Of a DNA stretch of 42,379 nucleotides, positions 1 through 8,298 are shown piece after piece. Below the pieces are notes generated by a model, which saw nothing but the letters and a program-made list of their open reading frames with translations, ran no database searches and was not told where the DNA came from. Both the position numbers and the translations under genes were made by a program. Source of the DNA: Pseudomonas sp. 14P_8.1_Bac3 (GTDB taxonomy: Bacteria > Pseudomonadota > Gammaproteobacteria > Pseudomonadales > Pseudomonadaceae); NCBI RefSeq assembly GCF_025466085.1, contig NZ_JANLOD010000062.1:1-42379 (forward strand), given 5' to 3'. Position 1 is the first letter of the stretch; each line of letters starts with the position of its first letter.

Positions 1-13
1 AAAAAACAAACAC

Positions 14-60
<47 letters not shown>

Positions 61-199
61 GGATCCATAGCGCTGCGCAGTTCTATGCTCGATCGCAAAA
101 AGAGCACGTACATTCAATTTTCCCCACGCCCACACCGGCACTATCGAATGAGGTCCCGGTGCATCGTCGCCGGCGGTTTTCCAATTGTGCAGGTCACCC

Positions 200-616
200 A
201 TGAACGCTTCGCGATGGGATCAACGAACCCAGGATGCCGGACTGTTTTTTCTGCGGGTCAGCGGCAGTCTGTTTCTGCTGTGGGTGCACGGTTTGCCGAA
301 GCTGCTTAACTACAGCGCTCAACTGCAAGTCATCGAAGACCCGTTTCACCTGGGCGCGAACGTTACGCTGATGCTGGCGATTTTCGCCGAGGTGCTGTGT
401 CCGCTGCTGATCATCGCCGGGGTGCTGGTGCGGTTGGCGTGCCTGCCGATTCTGTGTGTGCTGCTGGTCGCGTTGCTGGTCGTGCACCCGCAATGGAGCC
501 TCGATGAAGGGCAGTTCGCCTGGCTGCTGTTGATCCTGTTCAGCAGCCTTCTTATCGCCGGGCCGGGACGGCTGGCGCTCAATGTCCGATTCGCCGGAGC
601 TTTGCGTTATGCCTGA
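200..616 (+). CDS. DoxX family membrane protein
   Basis: A protein of 138 residues with about four hydrophobic segments and little soluble sequence, matching the DoxX/DoxD family of small inner-membrane proteins. The conserved N-terminal part (LFFLRVSGSLFLLWVHGLPKL) is typical. The molecular role is not settled for most members; some are linked to quinone, thiosulfate or metal and oxidative stress metabolism. The ATG at 200 is preferred to the in-frame codon at 185 because the shorter form starts at a normal polar N-terminus just before the first membrane segment. Its end overlaps the next gene by 8 bases, so it heads a forward unit with the ABM-domain protein and the amidohydrolase. DoxX genes also occur in DUF692/DUF2063 operons, but that operon lies at the opposite end of this window. 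Confidence 0.8.
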   Translation: MNASRWDQRTQDAGLFFLRVSGSLFLLWVHGLPKLLNYSAQLQVIEDPFHLGANVTLMLAIFAEVLCPLLIIAGVLVRLACLPILCVLLVALLVVHPQWSLDEGQFAWLLLILFSSLLIAGPGRLALNVRFAGALRYA

Positions 617-1199
617 ATCCAACCGTTTCGAAGAAGTCGTGACCCTGGTCATCAAGCACCGGGTCAAGGTCGGCTTTGAAGTGCCTTACGCCGCCTGGTT
701 GCGCAATATCGTCAGCATCGCCGGGCAGCAGGAAGGGCACCTGGGCGTCGACGTGATCCGCGGCAAAAGTGCCGGCCTCGACCTGTACACCTGCGTGCTG
801 CGCTTTTGCACCACGGAAGCGATGCAGCACTGGCTCGATTCGCCGCAGCGCCTGGAACTGGTCAGCGAAGCCACGCCGATGCTCGCCGACGGCGACCAGA
901 CCGAGGTCAACCCGATCAACGAATTCTGGTTCGCGCCGCCGGCTGAAACCAACTCGCCGCCACCACGCTGGAAACAGGCCGTGGTCACGCTGCTGGTGAT
1001 TCTGCCGCACACCTTGCTGGTGCCACTGCTCTGGGGGCCGCTGCTGCGGCTCAACACGTTTCTGTCCAATTACGTAGTCGCCACCTTTCTGATCACGCTG
1101 ACCATCGTGGTCTCGGTGGTGTACCTGTTCATGCCGATGGCGACACGCTTGTTCGCGCCTTGGCTGTCTTCTTCCACTCAGCCCAAGGAAACGCGATGA
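609..1199 (+). CDS. Antibiotic biosynthesis monooxygenase (ABM)-like domain protein with membrane anchor
   Basis: A protein of 196 residues. The first 110 or so residues resemble the ABM/dimeric alpha-beta barrel fold (start MPESNRFEEVVTLVIKHRVK, then a GHLGVDV strand and a late NEFWF segment). The C-terminal part has two or three hydrophobic helices (about residues 125-145 and 155-180). The mix is a soluble ABM domain tethered to the inner membrane. Enzymatic activity cannot be inferred, since many ABM proteins act on heme or small quinones and many are uncharacterised. The start at 609 is chosen over 582 because a GGAG lies at a good distance and the overlap with the doxX stop is then the usual short coupling. 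Its stop overlaps the amidohydrolase start as ATGA at 1196, which indicates a translationally coupled operon. Confidence 0.75.
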   Translation: MPESNRFEEVVTLVIKHRVKVGFEVPYAAWLRNIVSIAGQQEGHLGVDVIRGKSAGLDLYTCVLRFCTTEAMQHWLDSPQRLELVSEATPMLADGDQTEVNPINEFWFAPPAETNSPPPRWKQAVVTLLVILPHTLLVPLLWGPLLRLNTFLSNYVVATFLITLTIVVSVVYLFMPMATRLFAPWLSSSTQPKETR

Positions 1200-3034
1200 A
1201 CGCCGATCTGATTTTATTCAATGGCCAATTTCATACCGTTGACCGCGAAAACCCGCGCGCCAGTGCCGTGGCCATCCACGACGGCCGTTTCGTCGCGGTC
1301 GGCACCGACGCCGAAGCCATGGCCCTGCGCGGTTCGGGCACCCAGGTCATCGACCTTAAAGGTCGATGCGTCATTCCCGGCCTCAACGACTCGCACCTGC
1401 ACCTGATCCGTGGCGGTTTGAACTACAACCTCGAACTGCGCTGGGAAGGGGTGCCTTCGCTGGCCGATGCCCTGCGCATGCTCAAGGAGCAGGCCGACCG
1501 TACGCCGACGCCACAGTGGGTGCGTGTGGTCGGCGGCTGGAACGAATTCCAGTTCGCCGAAAAGCGCATGCCGACCCTGGAAGAGCTCAACCAGGCGGCC
1601 CCGGATACGCCGGTGTTTGTGCTGCACTTGTACGACCGCGCCTTGCTCAACCGCGCCGCGTTGCGCGTCGCCGGCTACACCCGCAACACGCCGAACCCGC
1701 CGGGCGGCGAGATCGTGCGCGATTCCAACGGTGAGCCGACCGGCATGCTGGTCGCCCGTCCCAATGCGATGATTCTCTATTCGACCCTGGCCAAAGGACC
1801 GAAGCTGCCGCTGGAATACCAGGTCAACTCGACCCGTCAGTTCATGCGCGAACTCAACCGCCTGGGCCTGACTAGCGCGATCGATGCCGGTGGCGGTTTC
1901 CAGAATTATCCCGACGATTACCAGGTGATCGAGCAGTTGGCCAAGGACCAGCAACTGACCATCCGCATCGCCTACAACCTGTTCACCCAGAAGCCCAAGG
2001 AAGAGCTGACCGACTTCAAGAACTGGACCAGCAGCGTGACCCTGCACCAGGGCGACGATTACCTGCGGCACAACGGCGCCGGGGAAATGCTGGTGTTCTC
2101 GGCGGCGGATTTCGAGGACTTCCTCGAGCCCCGTCCAGACTTGCCGCAAACCATGGAAGCCGAGCTGGAACCGGTGGTTCGCCACCTCGTCGAGCAGCGC
2201 TGGCCGTTCCGCCTGCACGCCACGTACAACGAATCCATCAGCCGCATGCTCGACGTCTTCGAGAAGGTCAACCGTGACATTCCGTTCAACGGTTTGCCGT
2301 GGTTTTTCGACCACGCCGAAACGATCACGCCGCAGAACATCGAGCGGGTGAGGGCGCTGGGCGGTGGTATCGCGATCCAGGACCGCATGGCGTTCCAGGG
2401 TGAATATTTCGTCGAGCGTTATGGCGCCAAGGCTGCCGAAGCGACGCCGCCGATCAAGCGCATGCTCGCCGAGGGTGTACCGGTCGGCGCGGGCACCGAT
2501 GCCACCCGAGTGTCCAGCTACAACCCCTGGACCTCGCTGTACTGGATGGTCAGCGGCCGTACCGTCGGGGGCCTGGAACTGCACGCCGAGGGCTTGTCCC
2601 GGCAGACCGCACTGGAACTGTTCACCCATGGCAGCGCCTGGTTCTCTTCCGAACAGGGCAAGAAAGGCATGATCAAGGTTGGCCAGCTGGCGGACGTCGC
2701 GGCCCTGAGCGCGGACTTTTTCGGCATCGACGAAGAAGCGATCAAGTGGATCGAGTCGGTGTTGACCGTGGTCGGCGGCAAAGTGGTGTACGCCGCCGGT
2801 GATTTCGAAAAACTCGGACCGGCCAGCGTGCCGGTGCTGCCGGACTGGTCGCCGGTGGTGAAGGTGCCGGGTCACTGGCGGCCGACCTCGCCGATGCAGG
2901 CGCAGGTTCACCATTGCAGCGGGCCGTGCGGCGTGCATGCCCACAGCCATGATCGTGCGCGTTTGTCGAACGCGCCGGTCAGCGATTTCGCCGGCTTCTG
3001 GGGCGCCTTTGGCTGCTCGTGCTTCGCGTTCTGA
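1196..3034 (+). CDS. YtcJ-like amidohydrolase with His/Cys-rich tail
   Basis: A 612-residue metal-dependent hydrolase of the amidohydrolase superfamily (YtcJ/AepA type). It has an N-terminal beta-sandwich segment (DLILFNGQFHTVDRE), the metal motif in NDSHLHL near residue 66, later His residues of the TIM barrel (FRLHATYN, FDHAET), and the GTDATR segment with the last metal-site Asp. These enzymes cleave amide or related bonds in small molecules; the substrate here is unknown. The ATG at 1196 overlaps the previous stop and has AAGGAA upstream. An oddity is the last 41 residues, from about H572, which are rich in His and Cys (HHCSGPCGVHAHSH and GCSCF). This tail lies beyond the catalytic fold and could bind metal. 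A YcaC-like hydrolase follows 70 bases downstream. Confidence 0.85.
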   Translation: MNADLILFNGQFHTVDRENPRASAVAIHDGRFVAVGTDAEAMALRGSGTQVIDLKGRCVIPGLNDSHLHLIRGGLNYNLELRWEGVPSLADALRMLKEQADRTPTPQWVRVVGGWNEFQFAEKRMPTLEELNQAAPDTPVFVLHLYDRALLNRAALRVAGYTRNTPNPPGGEIVRDSNGEPTGMLVARPNAMILYSTLAKGPKLPLEYQVNSTRQFMRELNRLGLTSAIDAGGGFQNYPDDYQVIEQLAKDQQLTIRIAYNLFTQKPKEELTDFKNWTSSVTLHQGDDYLRHNGAGEMLVFSAADFEDFLEPRPDLPQTMEAELEPVVRHLVEQRWPFRLHATYNESISRMLDVFEKVNRDIPFNGLPWFFDHAETITPQNIERVRALGGGIAIQDRMAFQGEYFVERYGAKAAEATPPIKRMLAEGVPVGAGTDATRVSSYNPWTSLYWMVSGRTVGGLELHAEGLSRQTALELFTHGSAWFSSEQGKKGMIKVGQLADVAALSADFFGIDEEAIKWIESVLTVVGGKVVYAAGDFEKLGPASVPVLPDWSPVVKVPGHWRPTSPMQAQVHHCSGPCGVHAHSHDRARLSNAPVSDFAGFWGAFGCSCFAF

Positions 3035-3047
3035 CGCTCACAAAAAA

Positions 3048-3072
3048 GGTGCCGGCCTTGCGTGTCGGCGCC
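3048..3072 (+). other. Stem-loop between amidohydrolase and ycaC-like gene
   Basis: GGTGCCGGC and GTCGGCGCC can form a 9-base-pair RNA stem (two G-U pairs) around a 7-base loop. It sits in the 70-base gap after a run of six A. On the forward strand no U-run follows, so it is more likely an mRNA processing or stabilising structure than a terminator. Confidence 0.4.
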
Positions 3073-3104
3073 CCGCGTAATACCCATCCATCGAGGAGTT
3101 TCAC

Positions 3105-3731
3105 ATGAGCAACGTTCCGTACAAACGCCTGAACAAAGACGATGCCGTTGTCCTGTTGGTCGACCACCAGACCGGTCTGATTTCGCTGGTCCAGGATTTC
3201 TCGCCGAACGAATTCAAGAACAACGTACTGGCCCTGGCGGACCTGGCCAAGTTCTTCAAACTGCCGACCATCCTCACCACCAGTTTTGAAAACGGCCCGA
3301 ACGGCCCGATGGTGCCTGAGCTGAAAGAGCTGTTCCCGGACGCGCCGTACATCCCGCGCCCTGGCCAGATCAATGCCTGGGACAACGAAGATTTCGTCAA
3401 GGCCGTTAAAGCCACGGGCCGCAAGCAGCTGATCATCGCCGGTGTGGTGACGGACGTGTGCGTGACCTTCCCGACGCTGTCGGCACTGGCGGAAGGCTTT
3501 GAAGTGTTTGTGGTGACCGATGCTTCCGGCACCTTCAACGAAACCGTGCAGCAGGCCGCCTGGGCGCGCATGGCAGCGGCCGGTGCGCAACTGGTCAACT
3601 GGTTCTCGGTGGCCTGCGAGCTACAAGGCGACTGGCGCAACGACATGGAAGGCCTGGCCAACCTGCTGTCGCCGCGCATTCCGAATTATCGCAACCTGAT
3701 GAACAGCTATTCGGTGCTGACTTCGAAGTAA
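3105..3731 (+). CDS. YcaC-like isochorismatase-family hydrolase
   Basis: A 208-residue cysteine hydrolase of the isochorismatase-like superfamily, closest by eye to YcaC. The catalytic Asp is D20 in LLVDHQTG and the nucleophile is C119 in GVVTDVCVTF. The segment YIPRPGQINAWDN holds an Arg (R85) where isochorismatases usually have the catalytic Lys; to my recollection this is usual for YcaC relatives. The physiological substrate of YcaC proteins is not established. GAGGAG at about 3093 supports the start. The gene lies 70 bases after the amidohydrolase in the same direction, so the two may be co-transcribed and handle successive hydrolytic steps; that is an inference. Confidence 0.88.
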   Translation: MSNVPYKRLNKDDAVVLLVDHQTGLISLVQDFSPNEFKNNVLALADLAKFFKLPTILTTSFENGPNGPMVPELKELFPDAPYIPRPGQINAWDNEDFVKAVKATGRKQLIIAGVVTDVCVTFPTLSALAEGFEVFVVTDASGTFNETVQQAAWARMAAAGAQLVNWFSVACELQGDWRNDMEGLANLLSPRIPNYRNLMNSYSVLTSK

Positions 3732-3748
3732 TCCCGTCAGGAATACTT

Positions 3749-3834
3749 GTGGGAGCGGGCTTGCTCGCGAAGAGGGTGTCAGGCACTGCCATTGTTGCCT
3801 GACACACCGCCTTCGCGAGCAAGCCCGCTCCCAC
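3749..3834. repeat. REP doublet (inverted pair)
   Basis: The outer arms GTGGGAGCGGGCTTGCTCGC (3749-3768) and its exact complement (3815-3834) enclose the inner arms GTGTCAGGCA and TGCCTGACAC (3776-3785 and 3796-3805). The whole can fold as one long cruciform or hairpin. It lies between two convergent genes and may end or protect both transcripts. This is the best-formed REP/REPIN-type element in the window. Confidence 0.92.
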
Positions 3835-3846
3835 ATTTGTTGGTGT

Positions 3847-5280
3847 TTACACCTGACGTTTTTGCAGCCAGCTGAGAAACCCACCTTTCTTGATCGGCAC
3901 CGGCTTGGTCATCAGCGCCAGCCGACTGTTCTGCTGCCGCACCGCTTGCAACTTGTTCAATGCCCGACCCACTTCAACCCGTTGTTCCATGCAATGGCGG
4001 GTCAGGGATTTGTCGATGCGGTAGATGATGCACGAGGTCAGGGTGGTGAACGTCGCCTGAGACGGCGTGTCGGTAAGGATGCTCTGTTCACCCATCACTT
4101 CGCTGGGCCCCATTCGACCGGCTTCGATCATCTGGTTACCGTCGGGTACGGTGGCGCTGACCACCCCCGTGGCGATGATCATCAGGCTGTCCGGCACCTC
4201 GCCCAGATTCAGCACCACCTGACCCGCCGCGTACTGCTGCGCCACCATCGACTGCGCCATCTGATCGCGTTCGTCTTCGCTCAGGGAACGGAAGATTTTC
4301 ACTTCATCGAGCAGCGCCCGGGCGCGGGTCGTGGGTTCGATCACGCCATCGAGTTGCCGCGATATACCGGCCGCTTCAAGGTGTCGGTGCGCCAGGTCGA
4401 ACAGCTGATTGCGCACTTCGCTTTTCTTGCCCAACTCGGCGATGAACCCGCTGGCCACGTATTCGGACACGGTTTCGCCGGCCTCTTTCAGCACGGCTTT
4501 CGGAGCGGGGTTCAACAGCAAACTGCTGCTGCCTTGAAGCGTACGATCCAGCGCATCGAGCACCCGACGCGGACGAACGTGGTTGGGCACTTGAATGCTG
4601 ATCGACACGCCGTGCATGTTGTTTGGCCGGCTCAGGTTGACGATCTTGGCCTTGGCGGCAACCGAGTTCGGCACCACCGCGGTACTGCCGGCGCTGGTCA
4701 GCAGGTGCGTGGCGCGCCAGTCGATGTCGAGCACCTTGCCTTCGACGCCATCGATCACGATCCAGTCGTCCACCTGATACGGCTTGGTGGTGTTGAGCAC
4801 GATCCCGGAAAACACGTCGCTCAAAGTGCTCTGCAACGCCAGGCCGACGACGATCGCCACCACGCCGGAGGTCGCCAGCAAGCCTTTCACGGGCAGCTCC
4901 AGCACATAACCGGCGGCCGCGACGATGGCGACCAGGAACACCAGCGCGCCGATCACGTCCTGCAGCAACCGCCCGCTGTGACCAATGCGCCGCATGAGCA
5001 CCAGGCCGATGACTTCGGTGAGCACCCGCGCGGCGTACAGCCACCAGAGAATCCCCAGCGCCGTGGCGCCCAGTTGCGCCACGCGGTCATCGGCAAACAG
5101 CGGCGCCTGCAACGGGCTGACGCCGGCGTTGATGATCACCGCGCTGAACATCACGAACAGGGCCAACCGCACACCGACCCGCGTGACGCGATGCTGGAAC
5201 GGCGCGAGGTGCCAGAGCACGGCGTCGATCACCAGCAGCAGGGCGCCGAGGATCAACAGGTGGGCGAGGATGAAGGTCAT
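3847..5280 (-). CDS. MscS-type channel with C-terminal cyclic-nucleotide-binding-like domain
   Basis: A 477-residue inner-membrane protein. It has about four hydrophobic helices (residues 5-25, 38-55, 70-95, 108-128), then the MscS pore helix and beta domain (LLATSGVVAIVVGLALQ, then FSGIVLN, and WIVIDGVEGKVLDIDWR at 173-189), and a cNMP-binding-like domain at about 325-430. Such fusions belong to the bacterial cyclic-nucleotide-gated MscS-like group. In the phosphate-binding cassette the GE pair is present (396-397), but the Arg of the usual PRxAT motif is missing (PSQAT, 405-409), so nucleotide binding is doubtful. The ATG at 5280 is chosen because an N-terminal membrane helix begins there; an upstream in-frame start at 5325 would overlap a palindrome. 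The gene converges on the ycaC-like gene across a REP element. Confidence 0.88.
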   Translation of the reverse strand: MTFILAHLLILGALLLVIDAVLWHLAPFQHRVTRVGVRLALFVMFSAVIINAGVSPLQAPLFADDRVAQLGATALGILWWLYAARVLTEVIGLVLMRRIGHSGRLLQDVIGALVFLVAIVAAAGYVLELPVKGLLATSGVVAIVVGLALQSTLSDVFSGIVLNTTKPYQVDDWIVIDGVEGKVLDIDWRATHLLTSAGSTAVVPNSVAAKAKIVNLSRPNNMHGVSISIQVPNHVRPRRVLDALDRTLQGSSSLLLNPAPKAVLKEAGETVSEYVASGFIAELGKKSEVRNQLFDLAHRHLEAAGISRQLDGVIEPTTRARALLDEVKIFRSLSEDERDQMAQSMVAQQYAAGQVVLNLGEVPDSLMIIATGVVSATVPDGNQMIEAGRMGPSEVMGEQSILTDTPSQATFTTLTSCIIYRIDKSLTRHCMEQRVEVGRALNKLQAVRQQNSRLALMTKPVPIKKGGFLSWLQKRQV

Positions 5281-5313
5281 GGGCCAGACTCCACGATCAA
5301 TGGGTGCAGACAA

Positions 5314-5339
5314 CTGTAGGAGCAAGCTCGCTCCTACAG
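5314..5339. repeat. Short palindrome, CTGTAGGAGC type REP
   Basis: CTGTAGGAGC and GCTCCTACAG are perfect 10-base arms around a 6-base centre. It is a short form of the second REP class in this window. It lies between the MscS gene and the esterase gene, both on the reverse strand. Confidence 0.75.
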
Positions 5340-5359
5340 AGAGATTATCGAACGGTATC

Positions 5360-6379
5360 TCAATTCAGATGAGTCTTGAGCTCCATTGCTGCCTGACGCA
5401 CCGCCGCCTTGACTTCCGGAATCTGGCTCAGCGGATTCAACAGGCCGAAGTCGTGGATCATGCCGTTGTAACGCACCGCCGTGACCGGCACACCGGCCGC
5501 ATCGAGATGGCGGGCGTAGGCTTCACCTTCGTCACGCAACACGTCGAACTCGGCGGTTTGCACCAGGGCGGTGGGCAAGCCTTTGAGCTGGTCGGCGCTG
5601 GCCTGCAACGGCGACGCGTGGATCTGCGCACGCTGGGCCTGGTCGGTGGTGTAGTTGTCCCAGAACCAGTTCATCATGCCTTTGGTGAGGAAGTGGCCTT
5701 CGGCAAATTGCTGGTACGAGCCGGTATCGAACTGCGCGTTGGTCACGGGCCACATCAACAGCTGGAAGCGCAGTGCGGGGGTTTTCTGTTCCTTGGCCAT
5801 CAGCGCCACGACCGCTGCCATGTTGCCGCCGACGCTGTTGCCGGCCACGGCGAGGCGCTTGCCGTCGACGCCGATGTCCTTACCGTGTTCCGCCACCCAG
5901 CGAGTCGCGGCGTAGGCCTGGTTGATCGCTGTCGGGTAGTGCGCTTCCGGCGATGGCGTGTAATCGACATACACTGCGACGGCACCGGAGCCGACCACCA
6001 GATCATGAATCAGCCGCTGGTGGGTCGGGTAATCGCCCAGGACCCAGCCGCCACCGTGGAAAAACATGAACACCGGCAACTCGCCCTTGACCTTGGCCGG
6101 ACGCACGATTTTCAGGTTGATGGTTTGGCCGTCGACCTGGATCGCGCGGTCGCTGACCTGCACTCCTGACAGATCAACCTTCACCGAGTTCTGCGCGCCG
6201 GTCAGGACCGCACGGGCCTCCTTCGGGCTCAGTTGCTCGAGCGGTTTGCCGCCACCGGCAGCGAGAGCGTCGAGGAAGGTCTGGGTGGTGTGTTCGACAC
6301 CCGGGCTGCCAGCGGCGAAAGCGTTGCCGATGGAGAGGGCCAGGAGGGAAGCGGTCAGGGTTTTGGTGAGAGCGGTCAT
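5360..6379 (-). CDS. Secreted alpha/beta hydrolase (esterase/lipase, HSL family)
   Basis: A 339-residue protein with a cleavable-looking signal peptide (residues 1-22, ending AFA). It has all marks of the hormone-sensitive-lipase family: HGGG at 108-111 (oxyanion hole), nucleophile S182 in GNSVGG, acid D279 in EFDVLRDEG and H309 in MIHDF. It probably acts on short-chain esters in the periplasm or outside the cell; the natural substrate is unknown. An AAAGGATTTG sequence upstream gives a ribosome site for the start at 6379. It is divergent from a LysR gene across 156 bases, which is the classical layout for regulation by that LysR protein. Confidence 0.9.
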   Translation of the reverse strand: MTALTKTLTASLLALSIGNAFAAGSPGVEHTTQTFLDALAAGGGKPLEQLSPKEARAVLTGAQNSVKVDLSGVQVSDRAIQVDGQTINLKIVRPAKVKGELPVFMFFHGGGWVLGDYPTHQRLIHDLVVGSGAVAVYVDYTPSPEAHYPTAINQAYAATRWVAEHGKDIGVDGKRLAVAGNSVGGNMAAVVALMAKEQKTPALRFQLLMWPVTNAQFDTGSYQQFAEGHFLTKGMMNWFWDNYTTDQAQRAQIHASPLQASADQLKGLPTALVQTAEFDVLRDEGEAYARHLDAAGVPVTAVRYNGMIHDFGLLNPLSQIPEVKAAVRQAAMELKTHLN

Positions 6380-6535
6380 TGGGCAAATCCTTTTTGATTA
6401 ATCGTTTTATAGGAGAGTCGGCGCGCTGTTCGCGCTGTGGTTCAGGCCTCAGCAGCACCGTGGACACAGATTAATAGGGTGCCCGAGAGGGAAAAAGCGG
6501 CTATAAAGCGTTTAACTGTCAACCAAGGCGTGACA

Positions 6536-7432
6536 ATGAACCCGTTTGAAGATATGCGTATTTTTTGCCAGGTCATGGACTCTGGCAGCTTTACTGCGGC
6601 GGCCGATCAACTGGGGCTGTCCAAGCAGTTCGTCAGCCGGCGCCTGATGCAGCTCGAGGAACGCCTGGGCGTACGCCTGCTCAACCGCTCGACGCGGCGG
6701 CTGGACGTCACGCCGTTGGGCCAGAGCTATTACGAGTCGGCCCTGCGCCTGCTGGGCGAAGTCGAACAGGTGGAGCAGGGCATTGCCGGCCAGACCACCG
6801 AACCGCGCGGCACCCTTCGGGTGAGTGCGCCGTTGTCGTTTGCGCTGGCGCACCTGGGTTGCCTGCTGCCGGTGTTTTTGCAGCGCTATCGGGAGGTCAC
6901 GGTGGAAGTGGACCTGAGTGACCGGCCGGTGGACCTGCTGAGCGAGGGCTTTGACCTGGCGCTGCGTATCGGCGTGCTGGAAGACTCGACGTTGATCGCC
7001 CGCCGCATCGCCTCGATCCCGCGGGTGTATTGCGCCAGCCCGGCGTACCTGGCGGAGCGTGGCGTGCCGCTCAAGCCCGAGGATTTGCTCGCGCATGACT
7101 GTCTGCCGTATGGCCACGGTCGCCAGGTGCAGTGGCGCTTTGCGGGGAGGGGCAAGCCGCTGGTGGTCAACGTGACGGGGCGGATGCGGGTGAATAACGG
7201 GGAGTTGCTCAAGGATGCGGCGATTGCCGGCATGGGGATTACCTACCTGCCAACGTTCATTGTCGGGGCGGCGTTGAAGGCGGGACGGCTGGTGCCGGTG
7301 CTGGATGAGTTCCGCCCGGAGCCGCTGACGTTGTCGGCGGTGTACCCGCAGCACCGTCAGAGTTCGCGGCCGGTGCAAGCGTTGATCGAGTTTTTGCGGG
7401 AGCGGCTGGATCAGTCTGAGGGAGATCTTTAG
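6536..7432 (+). CDS. LysR-family transcriptional regulator
   Basis: A 298-residue regulator of standard LysR length. The N-terminal winged helix spans residues 1-60 (FCQVMDSGSFTAAADQLGLS, then QFVSRRLMQLEERLGVRLLN), followed by the type 2 periplasmic-binding-like effector domain from about residue 90. The ATG at 6536 (MNPFEDMRIF) gives the expected N-terminus; longer in-frame starts add unlike sequence. It faces the secreted esterase gene and is the most likely regulator of that gene and of itself. The ligand is unknown. No convincing T-N11-A box was found by eye in the shared intergenic region, although two ATTAAT-centred sites occur there (near 6395 and 6470). Confidence 0.9.
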   Translation: MNPFEDMRIFCQVMDSGSFTAAADQLGLSKQFVSRRLMQLEERLGVRLLNRSTRRLDVTPLGQSYYESALRLLGEVEQVEQGIAGQTTEPRGTLRVSAPLSFALAHLGCLLPVFLQRYREVTVEVDLSDRPVDLLSEGFDLALRIGVLEDSTLIARRIASIPRVYCASPAYLAERGVPLKPEDLLAHDCLPYGHGRQVQWRFAGRGKPLVVNVTGRMRVNNGELLKDAAIAGMGITYLPTFIVGAALKAGRLVPVLDEFRPEPLTLSAVYPQHRQSSRPVQALIEFLRERLDQSEGDL

Positions 7433-7628
7433 CTGGCACCGATTCCTGTGGGACGTCAGGACCTTTTGTCATCGCCCGGCTCAACGCCGACGTGCACGCC
7501 ACGGTCATCGCCCCTGATCCAGGCGGGTGCAGGAGAGAACGGGTGCGTGGTCGGGTCCGCAATCGTCAACGGACAAAAACCATGCAGGGCCGCTATCCTT
7601 GCCCCATGCCCCTCAAACAGGTTCGCTC

Positions 7629-8297
7629 ATGCTTCAGGTCCAAGGCGTTTTCAAAAGCTATGCCACCCCGCAAGGTCCGCTGCCGGTGCTGCAAGGCGTC
7701 GACCTGACGCTGAAACCCGGCAGCAGCCTGGCGCTGATGGGCGAGTCGGGCAGTGGCAAAAGCACCTTGCTGCACCTGATCGCCGGGCTCGACAAGCTTG
7801 ATCGCGGCAGCATTCGCAGTGGCGCACAGCAACTGGAGCAGATGAACGAAGCGCAACTGGCAAACTGGCGGCGCACTGAAATCGGCCTGGTGTTCCAGCA
7901 GTTCAACCTGATCGGCAGTTTGCGCGTAGAGGACAATCTTGCGTTTCAGGCGCGGCTCGCGGGGCGCCACGATGCGCGGTGGCAGGCGCACCTGGTCAAG
8001 CGTCTGGGCCTGGGTGATGTGCTGCGGCGTTATCCGGAGCAACTGTCCGGCGGTCAACAGCAGCGGGTGGCGCTGGGCCGGGCGTTGGCCTCGCAACCCA
8101 AACTGCTGCTGGCCGACGAACCCACCGGGAGTCTCGACGAAGCCACCAGCGATGACGTGCTGAAATTGTTGCTGGAGTTGCTCGATGACACGCCAACCAC
8201 TTTATTGATGGTCACCCACAGCCCGCGGGTGGCGGCACGGCTGGCGGAGAAAGTGGTGTTGCAGCGTGGTCGCCTGGTTGGCGTGGACGAACACTGA
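7629..8297 (+). CDS. ABC transporter ATPase (LolD/AttE-like)
   Basis: A 222-residue ABC ATPase of the MacB/LolD/FtsE class. Walker A is GESGSGKST (38-46), the Q-loop is in VFQQFN (88-93), the signature is LSGGQ (139-143), Walker B is LLLADE (159-164) and the switch His is H197. It powers the large FtsX-type permease encoded 1 base downstream. With the AttH-like lipoprotein that follows, the set matches the AttEFGH layout first named in Agrobacterium. Members of this class usually do not import solutes; they drive extraction or release of envelope lipids, lipoproteins or peptides. The ATG at 7629 (MLQVQGVFKSY) is chosen because it gives the normal ABC N-terminus. Confidence 0.93.
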   Translation: MLQVQGVFKSYATPQGPLPVLQGVDLTLKPGSSLALMGESGSGKSTLLHLIAGLDKLDRGSIRSGAQQLEQMNEAQLANWRRTEIGLVFQQFNLIGSLRVEDNLAFQARLAGRHDARWQAHLVKRLGLGDVLRRYPEQLSGGQQQRVALGRALASQPKLLLADEPTGSLDEATSDDVLKLLLELLDDTPTTLLMVTHSPRVAARLAEKVVLQRGRLVGVDEH

Positions 8298-8298
8298 C

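Noticed and set aside
1214..2950. A 578-residue open frame on the reverse strand across the amidohydrolase gene
   Set aside because: It is antisense to a clear enzyme with all its motifs. Long antisense frames are usual in GC-rich DNA, and its composition (many His, Gln, Arg) is that of a reversed coding strand.
3862..5319. A 485-residue forward frame over the MscS gene
   Set aside because: It is the complement of the channel gene and has no start signal or family motif.
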